A stretch of 40,445 nt of DNA, from contig JAHFDA010000022.1 in NCBI GenBank assembly GCA_023249225.1, forward strand, positions 1 to 40,445. The letters are read 5' to 3'. Of this stretch, positions 33,618 to 40,445 are shown piece after piece. The stretch is from a bacterium. GTDB lineage: Bacteria > Margulisbacteria > Marinamargulisbacteria > JAHFDA01. Both the position numbers and the translations under genes were made by a program. The notes beneath the pieces were generated by a model. The model was not told where the DNA came from. It searched no databases and saw only the letters and a list, made by a program, of their open reading frames with translations. Position 1 is the first letter of the stretch. Each line of letters opens with the position of its first letter.

Positions 33618-34904
33618 ATGGTTTATAAAAGATTGGCGCTGGAGTCTGAATGGTTCCAGACCTCAACGGAACCCGAGCATTCCCGTCGGTATGTCTGGCT
33701 GGGTATGGCGCTGCTGGTGCCGGTTTTGGGTGCGATGGGAAGCATTCTTTTTGCGGTTCTAAATTCTGCTTCGGTTCCCGAAGAAGCAGCGGTGCAGCCA
33801 CAGACAGCGGCAGATCCTTACGAGCCTCAAAAAATTCAAGTTGCCCATGATCTGCTGACCCAGACGCAACAAGCCAGCACAGCAGAGCAGGCCAAGTTCA
33901 AAACCTTGTTTGAATCAGGTGTCCTACGCGATGAGCTTTATTACACCGTGTATGCGCCTTATGTTGCCGACGAAGATCGCCATTTACTGCCGGACTACAT
34001 TGATTTTTGCCGCCGCTACCGGGAGCATACCTTTATCGATTGGGGATCAAGTTATCGGGTGAATGGGCCAGATTCAACGGGAAATCAGTCTGCCACACAA
34101 TTTAATTTGGTGCTGGGGCGCTGGCTGACACTCACGGGCAAAGGGCATCGCCGATATTCGTTTGACCAGGATTTTTCGCAGTTTAAGGCGGTGGCAGACT
34201 ACTACCAACCGGAAATTCGTGAATGGCTTAATGCCATGCCCCAGGTGGCGCTCGATGATGTGGTGCTGGCTTACCGTCTGACGCAGATTCCAGAATTAAA
34301 GGAGGCTTGGCAAGACCGCGAGGGGCTGATGCACCTCATTCAAGCTTCTGCACGCAAGGGCAAGCAACGTACAGACTATGACCCGGGCGTTGTATTAATA
34401 GACGATCTTGAACAATTTCCAGACATGGATCTATTGAAGATTTTTTTGTTGCAGCAGGCGCTGATTCAAGACAATGCCTTGCGGCGGAAAATCGTAGACC
34501 TGATCACGCTCGATCAAAGCGTGCGTTATGCCGATACCGAACTGGGTGGCGCTGTGCGCATCGATCCAGAAAGTGGAAAACTGGGTTTGGTGGTTGTGGC
34601 TCCCTGGCAAAATGGACAGTCGGCACAGGACTGGTTTTATACGCCGGCGGATGCAGTGTATTACAGCAGCCAACTGACTTTTTCAGAATTTCACTTACAT
34701 GCATTTTTGACCGATGCCAGCGCTTATGCTGGACCCTCTTCGCTGGATATCAATGCGTCGGCCTATCACCAGCACTATGCGGGCACGCAGATTACAGCCC
34801 TGGCCAATGGAAAATTTAACGTACACTATTACCGTACGCCCAAGGACGATCCCGGAAGCGTCTTTGTTTACAATTTGGGGGCGTTTAGTTTGCTAGAGAA
34901 ATAG
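33618..34904 (+). CDS. Hypothetical membrane-anchored protein (428 aa)
   Basis: No family recognised. The ATG at 33618 follows a TTG (33609) that overlaps the previous stop. A single transmembrane helix (about 25-48, YVWLGMALLVPVLGAMGSILFAVL) follows a basic N-terminus, so the remaining 380 residues are probably periplasmic. That domain is Tyr- and Asp-rich and mixed alpha/beta, with SYRVNGPDSTGNQS around 145-160. It converges with the kinase gene, with five bases between the stops. Confidence 0.65.
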   Translation: MVYKRLALESEWFQTSTEPEHSRRYVWLGMALLVPVLGAMGSILFAVLNSASVPEEAAVQPQTAADPYEPQKIQVAHDLLTQTQQASTAEQAKFKTLFESGVLRDELYYTVYAPYVADEDRHLLPDYIDFCRRYREHTFIDWGSSYRVNGPDSTGNQSATQFNLVLGRWLTLTGKGHRRYSFDQDFSQFKAVADYYQPEIREWLNAMPQVALDDVVLAYRLTQIPELKEAWQDREGLMHLIQASARKGKQRTDYDPGVVLIDDLEQFPDMDLLKIFLLQQALIQDNALRRKIVDLITLDQSVRYADTELGGAVRIDPESGKLGLVVVAPWQNGQSAQDWFYTPADAVYYSSQLTFSEFHLHAFLTDASAYAGPSSLDINASAYHQHYAGTQITALANGKFNVHYYRTPKDDPGSVFVYNLGAFSLLEK

Positions 34905-34909
34905 TCGGG

Positions 34910-35752
34910 CTAATCGATGAGCGCAAGCAGCGCGCGTTTAAAAGCAAGGGCGCTTGAAAAGCGTTCCTCGGGGCGGTCATGCAGGGCCTGGGCCAAGAGT
35001 TGGTCTAGTCCGGGAACTTGTGAAACCCGGCTTGCGAGTAGCTTTTTCAGGCTTAGTGCAGTGGCATAGATGTCGTCGCATATTTCTGTAGATAAGGAGT
35101 CGATCTTCCAGTCTCGATCCGCAGATGCCATTAACGCCTGATAGCGGGCCTGTTTTTCGGGCGGCCAGAAACTGATTGTGCCTGGTTTAACACGATCAGC
35201 CTCTGTCAGCAGCGCGATTCCCTCCAAATTAAATGTGATGGCGGCGTCGAAGTCAGCCAGTTTAAGCACCCAGCCATCGGGATCCTTGCGCACCAAAATA
35301 TTTGAGGGTTTGACATCGCGATGCGCAATGCCAAGACTGTGGCAGTAGGCCAGCACCGAAAGTACCCGACCCATCAGGCGGATGATCTCTTGAGCGCGAA
35401 GCGCTGATTGTCTTAGCGTGTATAAATTTCCGTGCATGTATTCAAGCGCAATAAAACAGCGGCGATCAGAATCAAAGCTGGCATAGGTTTCTAAAACATA
35501 GCGGTGCCTAAGTTTTTCAAGCAGGGCAGCTTCGCGTCTAAAAGACTGACGCAGAGCTTCGGTTTGAAGGGCATGGGGCATGAGTACTTTAAGGGCCACC
35601 TTGCGGCGCTGTGCTCGATCAAAAGCCTCCCAAATTTGAGTATGCGTTCCCTGGTAAAGCGCCTGCCGTATCTCAAAGGCCGGTAAGGGTTGTGTACGCA
35701 CGCGGGCATCTTCACCCACTGCGCTGCGATGATATTGAAAGCTAGGTGGCAT
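34910..35752 (-). CDS. Hanks-type serine/threonine protein kinase with DFD motif
   Basis: 280 aa, almost entirely kinase domain. The glycine loop is degenerate (ALYQGTHTQIWEAF). ALKVL supplies the ATP-anchoring K55, E74 is the likely helix-C partner, IAHRDVKPSNIL gives the catalytic loop (H144-R145-D146, N151), LADFDAAI has DFD (167-169) in place of DFG, and FWPPEK (196-200) is PPE in place of APE. The catalytic Asp, Lys and Asn are present, so activity is plausible despite the changed DFG. It lacks membrane and sensor domains, so it is probably cytosolic. It is divergent from the unknown gene at 35865. Confidence 0.85.
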   Translation of the reverse strand: MPPSFQYHRSAVGEDARVRTQPLPAFEIRQALYQGTHTQIWEAFDRAQRRKVALKVLMPHALQTEALRQSFRREAALLEKLRHRYVLETYASFDSDRRCFIALEYMHGNLYTLRQSALRAQEIIRLMGRVLSVLAYCHSLGIAHRDVKPSNILVRKDPDGWVLKLADFDAAITFNLEGIALLTEADRVKPGTISFWPPEKQARYQALMASADRDWKIDSLSTEICDDIYATALSLKKLLASRVSQVPGLDQLLAQALHDRPEERFSSALAFKRALLALID

Positions 35753-35864
35753 GGTTCTTAAATATATCGTCTATGGCAGGGGCTAAATTTCCATATAATG
35801 TAAATTTTACACATCTAGATATATCAATACATAAACCTCGATTTATTTCGAATAATTTCTGATC
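35753..35864. promoter_or_regulatory. Divergent promoter region between the kinase and the 35865 gene
   Basis: 112 bases, strongly AT-rich. It contains TATAAT (35794-35799), reading toward the rightward gene, and the perfect inverted repeat tgtaaattttaca (35799-35811), a likely operator overlapping the promoter. It would allow one regulator to govern both genes. Confidence 0.5.
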
Positions 35865-37316
35865 GTGTCGCAACGCCATCTTATTGCCACATACAGTCGT
35901 TTATTGCCCGTAAAGTTAGGCTTTCAGCCGGCACAGCAAGAATTTTTACCGCGACCGGATACATTCATGATCCAAACAGATCACGGTCTGGAGCAAGGCT
36001 TTCCGGACATCACGGGTCCATCTATGCCGCCCTGGTTTCATGATTACTGGATGCCCACGCGTGGCCCGGTGGAATGGGTCAAGGCCCGGGTGACCATGCT
36101 TCCGGGCATGGAATTTTGGGCCAACCGGCACATGCGCCAGTGGCTTGAAACGCTTTTGCCTGCAGTAAGAAATTCAGCAGTGCGTGAGGTGCTGATGCAA
36201 GACAAGGCCGATGCCCTTAAATTTTTTATTGAGTCTTATCCCTTTGTCGAAGCCCCGCACCTGCAGCGGGACTATATTGCGGCCATGGGTCAGTTATCCG
36301 AAGGTTGCGCGTGGGATTACCTGGACGCGCTAAGTCTTTTTTTGGTGACGCAGATTAACCGGGCAGATGTGGACATGTCCGTCAAAGTGCAGGCTGTGTT
36401 TGCCATGCTGTGGATGGATTTTTTAACGGGTAACCTGTGGAATCGCAACATGCTCGAAGGCATTTGCGTTACAACGCTGGCAGGTAATTTAAAAATGCTT
36501 TTGCTGGATTATTTTACGGCCCGGGGCTACCTCGATAGTGACAGCGTGCCGCGTTTGAGATTGCTTTTGCAAGCGCAGCCGGGCGTGGTTTGGACAAACA
36601 GAGGCGTGGTGTTAGCCACCGAGACAGCCCTGATTCCAGCCGTGACAGCATTTAATAACTCGCAGGGGAAATACCTGATTGACGTTAAGGGCATGGTGCA
36701 AAGTCAGGAATTTCTTAACCGCTTTCCAGTGTGTCTAAGTTGCAACATCAAGGTGTCTGGCATAGCGGTTGAATGGGTGACGGTTTCTCCCAGAAAGTAC
36801 GTCAAGGACAGGTTGCTTGAGTTTTGCGACCGCTATCCCCAACTGGCCTTGGCCTATGCCGACATCAGCCCTGGCTTTGGATTTCTTTTTCGGACACAAG
36901 TCAAAGCAACCATGTTCTTAAACCAGATGGGGCACATGCATGCGCTGGCGGATGCTGCGCGGAGTGTTTTTCTAGCCCGGGGCTACACAGTGTATGGTAA
37001 GGCAGAATACCTTACCTTTAAAGATGCCTTGGGAGAGCTGGTGCAGGATTGGCTGGCCTGGGCCTCACGGGATATCGAGGTGGGCGATAATTTTTCAGCC
37101 TTGCCGCAGCCCGAGGGCATGCAACTTAAAGTGGCGTGTCAGAAGCACGTTAAGGCAGAGGAATATCTGGATCCAGACCGGCGTGAACAAGCCTTGAGCC
37201 TTACGGTTGAGCTTGAAATTTATGAAACAAAGTTGCGTTGGAATTATGTGCTCACCAGAACAGGCGAAACGGTGTTGTCGGTGGTGAAGATCCCCGGTGC
37301 GCGCGGGGCGGCCTAA
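35865..37316 (+). CDS. Hypothetical protein (483 aa)
   Basis: No family recognised. GTG start (MSQRHLIATYSRLL). No signal peptide. The centre contains a moderately hydrophobic region (MSVKVQAVFAMLWMDFLTG, then CVTTLAGNLKMLLLDYFTA) that may be buried rather than membranous. Later segments (PVCLSCNIKVSGIAVEWVTVSPRK) are beta-rich, with two cysteines. Methionine, Trp and Tyr are common. Its divergence from a protein kinase gene across a shared promoter suggests a functional link, such as kinase substrate, but that is inference. Confidence 0.68.
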   Translation: MSQRHLIATYSRLLPVKLGFQPAQQEFLPRPDTFMIQTDHGLEQGFPDITGPSMPPWFHDYWMPTRGPVEWVKARVTMLPGMEFWANRHMRQWLETLLPAVRNSAVREVLMQDKADALKFFIESYPFVEAPHLQRDYIAAMGQLSEGCAWDYLDALSLFLVTQINRADVDMSVKVQAVFAMLWMDFLTGNLWNRNMLEGICVTTLAGNLKMLLLDYFTARGYLDSDSVPRLRLLLQAQPGVVWTNRGVVLATETALIPAVTAFNNSQGKYLIDVKGMVQSQEFLNRFPVCLSCNIKVSGIAVEWVTVSPRKYVKDRLLEFCDRYPQLALAYADISPGFGFLFRTQVKATMFLNQMGHMHALADAARSVFLARGYTVYGKAEYLTFKDALGELVQDWLAWASRDIEVGDNFSALPQPEGMQLKVACQKHVKAEEYLDPDRREQALSLTVELEIYETKLRWNYVLTRTGETVLSVVKIPGARGAA

Positions 37317-37398
37317 TCTGGCTTAACAAGTTCGCTAACACATCCATCCACGATTTCCAGGTTGCGTGTGGTACGATGTAATACAAAGGAGTCTTTTC

Positions 37399-37617
37399 AT
37401 GTCTGAATCCATTAGTATTCGCTTACCCAGACAACTTCAGAAGGATCTGGAAAGCCTGACCAGAGAGGAAAAAGTATCTAAGAGTGATGTCATCCGGCAG
37501 GCAATCGAACAATACCTTTCGCTAAGAAAGTTCCGCGCGCTCCGTAAAAAAACCCTTCCGTTCGCCGAGGCCCAGGGATGGATTACCGACGACGATGTTT
37601 TTAAGGCGCTGGCCTAG
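37399..37617 (+). CDS. Ribbon-helix-helix (CopG-like) antitoxin
   Basis: 72 aa from the ATG at 37399 (AAAGGAG upstream); an earlier in-frame ATG has no ribosome site. SISIRLPRQLQKDLESLTREEKVSKSDVIRQAIEQYL is a textbook RHH fold: a beta-strand, a helix and the SKSDVIR turn. The C-terminal part (AEAQGWITDDDVFKALA) would wrap the toxin. It binds its own promoter in the usual way. The next gene starts directly after its TAG. Confidence 0.88.
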   Translation: MSESISIRLPRQLQKDLESLTREEKVSKSDVIRQAIEQYLSLRKFRALRKKTLPFAEAQGWITDDDVFKALA

Positions 37618-38019
37618 ATGAAGGTGGTTTTAGACAGCAATGTCATTATTGCCGCTTTTGCCACCCGGGGTTTTTGTCACGAAATATTTGAACTGTGCCT
37701 GCGCCAGCATCAGGTTTTTACCAGCGAATTTATTCTTAAAGAGTGCCGCCAGAAATTTCACGCCAAGCTAAAGTTGCCCGACGTCTTGTGTGACAGGCAC
37801 TTGGCCTATTTAAAAACGGTCATGGAACTTGTAAAGCCCGAATTTGTTGCCGCAGATTTTTGCCGAGACAAGGATGATCGTGCCATTTTGGGCACAGCGC
37901 TTGCCTGCCAGGCCGATGTCCTGATCAGCGGGGATAAGGATCTGTTGGATCTCAAACGGATACAGCAGGTGCACATTGTGACCCCCAGGGAGTTTTGGGA
38001 ATTGCTGTCGCGTGGGTAA
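37618..38019 (+). CDS. PIN-domain RNase toxin (TIGR00305-like)
   Basis: 133 aa. MKVVLDSNVIIAAFATRG gives the first acidic residue D6, FILKECRQKF gives E42, RDKDDRAILGTALACQADVLISGDKDLLDL supplies D87 and D106/D108. The order and spacing fit the PIN-family toxins of the COG1569/TIGR00305 group, metal-dependent RNases. ATG abuts the antitoxin stop. All active-site acids appear intact, so toxicity is expected when the antitoxin is lost. Confidence 0.9.
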   Translation: MKVVLDSNVIIAAFATRGFCHEIFELCLRQHQVFTSEFILKECRQKFHAKLKLPDVLCDRHLAYLKTVMELVKPEFVAADFCRDKDDRAILGTALACQADVLISGDKDLLDLKRIQQVHIVTPREFWELLSRG

Positions 38020-38209
38020 CGAAAAAAAATGGGTGACATCGTTTCAAGGGATTATATCTAAAATATTAACTACAGATGCCATCTAATTCTATCGAGATAT
38101 TTATGCCCGATTATTTTGAGTTATTCATGGCCCGGCTTTAACAAAAAGGTTAAATAAATCAGGCACCGAAGCTGCAGAAGTTCCAGTAGATTTGACCAGG
38201 AGGATTTGC

Positions 38210-39409
38210 ATGTTCAATAACCGTAGAATCGCCGAAGCTAAAATTCAAGGACTCACTTTTGTGCTTACCGATGAACTGGCTTCTGATCCCGCCAAACTTT
38301 CTGCGGCCATGGACGCCCACAGTGATCCTGTGCGTGCGCGTCTGGAAACCTATGCGCAGCTTGCGGATCGGCACTTCAATTCCGCCGATGGCGCGGTGCG
38401 GCAAGCGGCTGGGGAGCGTATTGGACAACTGCTGCCGGGATTCAACTTGAGTGGCGTGGAACAAAAAGACGGCGTGGCCCAAGTAAGCCGCGCGGTGTTT
38501 CCGGTGGACATCACCAACGACTTTATGATCATGCAGGGCGACATCAGCGCCGACAGCGTGTTGCAAGCCCGCCTGGGACGCCGCAAGGTGTGGGATCGTT
38601 TTCCAATTTATCATCGCAACGGCGTGGCCAATCCTTTTAACGGCCAACATGCTTTTACTCCCCGCGAGGTCATGCCGGGCGAATTTATCAGGGATTTTTG
38701 GGGCACGCTGCCCATTCCGGGCGCGCAGGCGCTTATTCCGCGGATGGCGGGTTTTATGCGTGAGGTTGCCGGCCTGGATTCGGTTCCAATTGCTTTCTTG
38801 GTAGATGCCCACGAAGTCGACGACGAGGACTATACCGTCAATTGGGAAGCCGCCGCGCTTTTTAACAACGGCCTGCCCGGGCCATGGCCTTACCACAACA
38901 TGATCGACACCGTGGGTCAGCAAATGGTGCGCGAGGTGTGGGAAGCCTGCGGACAGCGCATGGAAACCTGGACCAAGAAACTTTTTAACGGTTTTCACAC
39001 CGATTATGCCCGCATCCGTTTAAAGCACCAGATGATCAACGAAGCGCAAATTTTTGGCGTGGCCAGTGAAATTTGCGATACGGCCACCGCTTTGGGCGCG
39101 CTGGATATTATTGTGAACCACCAGCGCTGGCCGATGAGCGTGGTCATGATCTATGACCTCATGAAGGCGCTCGATCCCGTACGTTCCAAGGCTGTCATGC
39201 TTGACCTGCACAAGCGCGGCGTGTTTTTTACCACGAGCGACCCTTTGCAAGTGTGGCTGGGCGAAAGCCATCACGTGGGCAATGTTGCTCCGTCTACGCC
39301 TTACATGGCCTTAAGCAATGCGGCTAGCCTCATCCGCAGCGGCAGGAGCGTGGCCTATGCGGTCGACAGGATACTGGAGTACCGTCCAGCCGAAGAACGC
39401 GTAGGGTAG
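38210..39409 (+). CDS. pncA: Enlarged nicotinamidase (isochorismatase-like cysteine hydrolase)
   Basis: 399 aa from the ATG at 38210 with a perfect AGGAGG (38198-38203). I read it as a nicotinamidase fold in pieces. FPVDITNDF holds the catalytic Asp (D100), GTLPIPGAQALIPRM (165-179) is the usual strand-turn, FLVDAHEVDD (197-205) and GPWPYHN (224-230) resemble the D-x-H and WPxHC metal ligands, TKKL (255-258) is the catalytic Lys region, and FGVASEICDTATALGAL (282-298) holds the nucleophile C289, with IYDLMKAL and GVFFTTSD after it. It would convert nicotinamide to nicotinate. Normal PncA has about 210 residues; here there are about 90 extra N-terminal residues and an insertion of about 55 after D100. 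Three bases separate it from the phosphoribosyltransferase gene. Confidence 0.7.
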   Translation: MFNNRRIAEAKIQGLTFVLTDELASDPAKLSAAMDAHSDPVRARLETYAQLADRHFNSADGAVRQAAGERIGQLLPGFNLSGVEQKDGVAQVSRAVFPVDITNDFMIMQGDISADSVLQARLGRRKVWDRFPIYHRNGVANPFNGQHAFTPREVMPGEFIRDFWGTLPIPGAQALIPRMAGFMREVAGLDSVPIAFLVDAHEVDDEDYTVNWEAAALFNNGLPGPWPYHNMIDTVGQQMVREVWEACGQRMETWTKKLFNGFHTDYARIRLKHQMINEAQIFGVASEICDTATALGALDIIVNHQRWPMSVVMIYDLMKALDPVRSKAVMLDLHKRGVFFTTSDPLQVWLGESHHVGNVAPSTPYMALSNAASLIRSGRSVAYAVDRILEYRPAEERVG

Positions 39410-39412
39410 GCG

Positions 39413-40445
39413 ATGTTGTTCAGGCAAGTTGCGCTCGCTTTTGAAAATCAATTCTCTGCCCTCATGGGCCAGCATCTGCCGTATTCCGTCATTCAACTGT
39501 TTCCGCCGCACCTGCGCTTTTTGTATTTATCGCATAACCGCGTACTGACCACCGATACTTACAACCGCACCATGCATCTGGTATCCCGTGATTTATGGAA
39601 TGCGCCTACGGTGTATGTGCAAAGCATGCGCCGCAGCCCCTTTGGAAAAATAGTCGTGGCGGGCGTAGATACGTTGCTCGACCGCGTTTTTGGCCGCCCG
39701 ATTACCGCAGGCGAGGTGCGCGTGGCGGCTGAACTGGCCGAACGCCAGCAACAGCACTTTCCGGCCGACATGTGGCAGAGGGTGCTCGACAACGGTGGCT
39801 ATGTGCCCATCGATATCCATGCCGCGCCCGAAGGCGAAGTGCTTTTGCCGCACGAGCCCATGTTTACGATCAGCGGGCCAGACGCGCTGGTGGGCCATTT
39901 TGAGCCGACGCTGATTCCCATTTTTTATCCCTGCGCCGTGGCCACGCACATGTTTATGCACACCGAACAAGGTCTCAAGCCCTTTGCGGCGCAGGCCCCG
40001 CGCAATGTGCCGGATCCTTACATGGGTATTCTCACGGATGAGGCGGCTCATGTGGGCGGCGTTAAGAACACTTCCAACGATGCTTCCGCCGTAGCGGTCG
40101 AGGGCATCACATCGTGGGGCACGATAGCGCACCGTTATTTGTCACTCATGTTGCTTGCAGGCTTTTCTGAATACGATGCTTTTAAGCGCGTTGACGAAGA
40201 ACTGGTGGGTCCCGTTTATCTTGTCGATCTGCTCGATACTCTGGGCAGCGGTGTACCGGCGGCCATCCGCGTCATCAAAGAATCCAAAAAACCCCAGCAC
40301 ATGCACGCCATCCGCCCGGACAGCGGCGACATGGCCATCATTATTCCAGAAATTTTGCGTATGTTGGCTGCCGAAGGTCTCAACCAGGTTCGCGTGGTTA
40401 ATTCAGCCCTCTCGGGCAAGGGCAGCCTTGCGGAACGCAAGCGTG
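39413..40445 (+). CDS. pncB: Nicotinate phosphoribosyltransferase, 3' end outside window
   Basis: 344 codons are present and the frame is open at the window edge. ATG at 39413, three bases after the nicotinamidase stop. Family landmarks of NAPRTase/NAMPT enzymes: TDTYNR near 47-52, WGTIAHRYLSL (235-245), VDLLDTLGSG (271-280) and RPDSGD (301-306), the phosphate/PRPP-binding loop, followed by VRVVNSALSG. It makes nicotinate mononucleotide from nicotinate and PRPP. With the upstream nicotinamidase it forms a Preiss-Handler salvage pair. Whether the substrate is nicotinate or nicotinamide cannot be settled without the missing end, but the neighbour favours nicotinate. Confidence 0.88.
   Translation, partial: MLFRQVALAFENQFSALMGQHLPYSVIQLFPPHLRFLYLSHNRVLTTDTYNRTMHLVSRDLWNAPTVYVQSMRRSPFGKIVVAGVDTLLDRVFGRPITAGEVRVAAELAERQQQHFPADMWQRVLDNGGYVPIDIHAAPEGEVLLPHEPMFTISGPDALVGHFEPTLIPIFYPCAVATHMFMHTEQGLKPFAAQAPRNVPDPYMGILTDEAAHVGGVKNTSNDASAVAVEGITSWGTIAHRYLSLMLLAGFSEYDAFKRVDEELVGPVYLVDLLDTLGSGVPAAIRVIKESKKPQHMHAIRPDSGDMAIIIPEILRMLAAEGLNQVRVVNSALSGKGSLAERKR

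Noticed and set aside
38020-38197. Riboswitch upstream of the nicotinamidase operon
   Set aside because: The AT-rich leader shows no strong conserved stem set that I could recognise as an NAD riboswitch; only a good Shine-Dalgarno is evident.

Overview
The window reads as a chromosomal segment from a Gram-negative bacterium of moderate GC content. A TolC-type outer-membrane channel sits with a MacA/MacB pair, and there is a sigma-54 type two-component system. Many proteins have no recognisable family, which suggests a poorly sampled, possibly uncultured lineage; no closer taxonomy can be read from the sequence alone.

Layout. 1-2.5 kb is accessory DNA: the stump of a DUF4143 ATPase, an unknown gene, and a REP-associated IS200-like transposase (RAYT) between families of GC-rich palindromic repeats. 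2.6-8.9 kb holds an unknown membrane protein, a class V aminotransferase/cysteine-desulfurase-like enzyme, a convergent MFS exporter, two tandem paralogous small genes overlapping a four-repeat membrane protein, a small membrane protein and a TfoX-N protein. 9-11.4 kb is defence-like: an Mrr type IV restriction endonuclease and a complete AAA/DUF4143 ATPase. 11.5-14.7 kb holds a DoxX/DJ-1/unknown operon and another unknown gene. 14.8-17.3 kb holds a small secreted protein, a HepT/MntA toxin-antitoxin pair and a secreted amidohydrolase, bounded by direct repeats of the 3' end of a tRNA-Ala(CGC) gene. This looks like a small tRNA-associated island. 17.3-21.5 kb is a tolC-macA-macB operon. 21.5-24.5 kb holds a divergent NAD kinase-like protein, another AAA/DUF4143 ATPase with an operator-like palindrome at its start, and a structured non-coding stretch. 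24.8-29.4 kb is a membrane histidine kinase, an NtrC-family regulator and an unknown protein in one operon. 29.5-31.1 kb holds a methyltransferase and a second HEPN/MNT pair. 31.3-38 kb holds an EF-hand protein coupled to quinolinate synthase (nadA), several unknown proteins, a Hanks-type kinase with a DFD motif, and an RHH/PIN toxin-antitoxin pair. 38.2 kb to the end is a pair that I read as an enlarged nicotinamidase followed by nicotinate phosphoribosyltransferase, which is cut off by the window edge.

The main functional theme is NAD metabolism: de novo synthesis (nadA), salvage (pncA-like with pncB-like) and a NAD kinase relative, spread over 18 kb. The other theme is accessory content: three toxin-antitoxin modules, three DUF4143 ATPase genes (one broken), Mrr and the RAYT/REP array. 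The signals most worth following are the enlarged nicotinamidase next to its pathway partner, the tRNA-derived repeats around the toxin-antitoxin island, the divergent NAD kinase, the structured intergenic region at 24 kb, and the four-fold-repeat membrane protein with its tandem small paralogues. All domain calls come from reading motifs by eye; no database search was possible.
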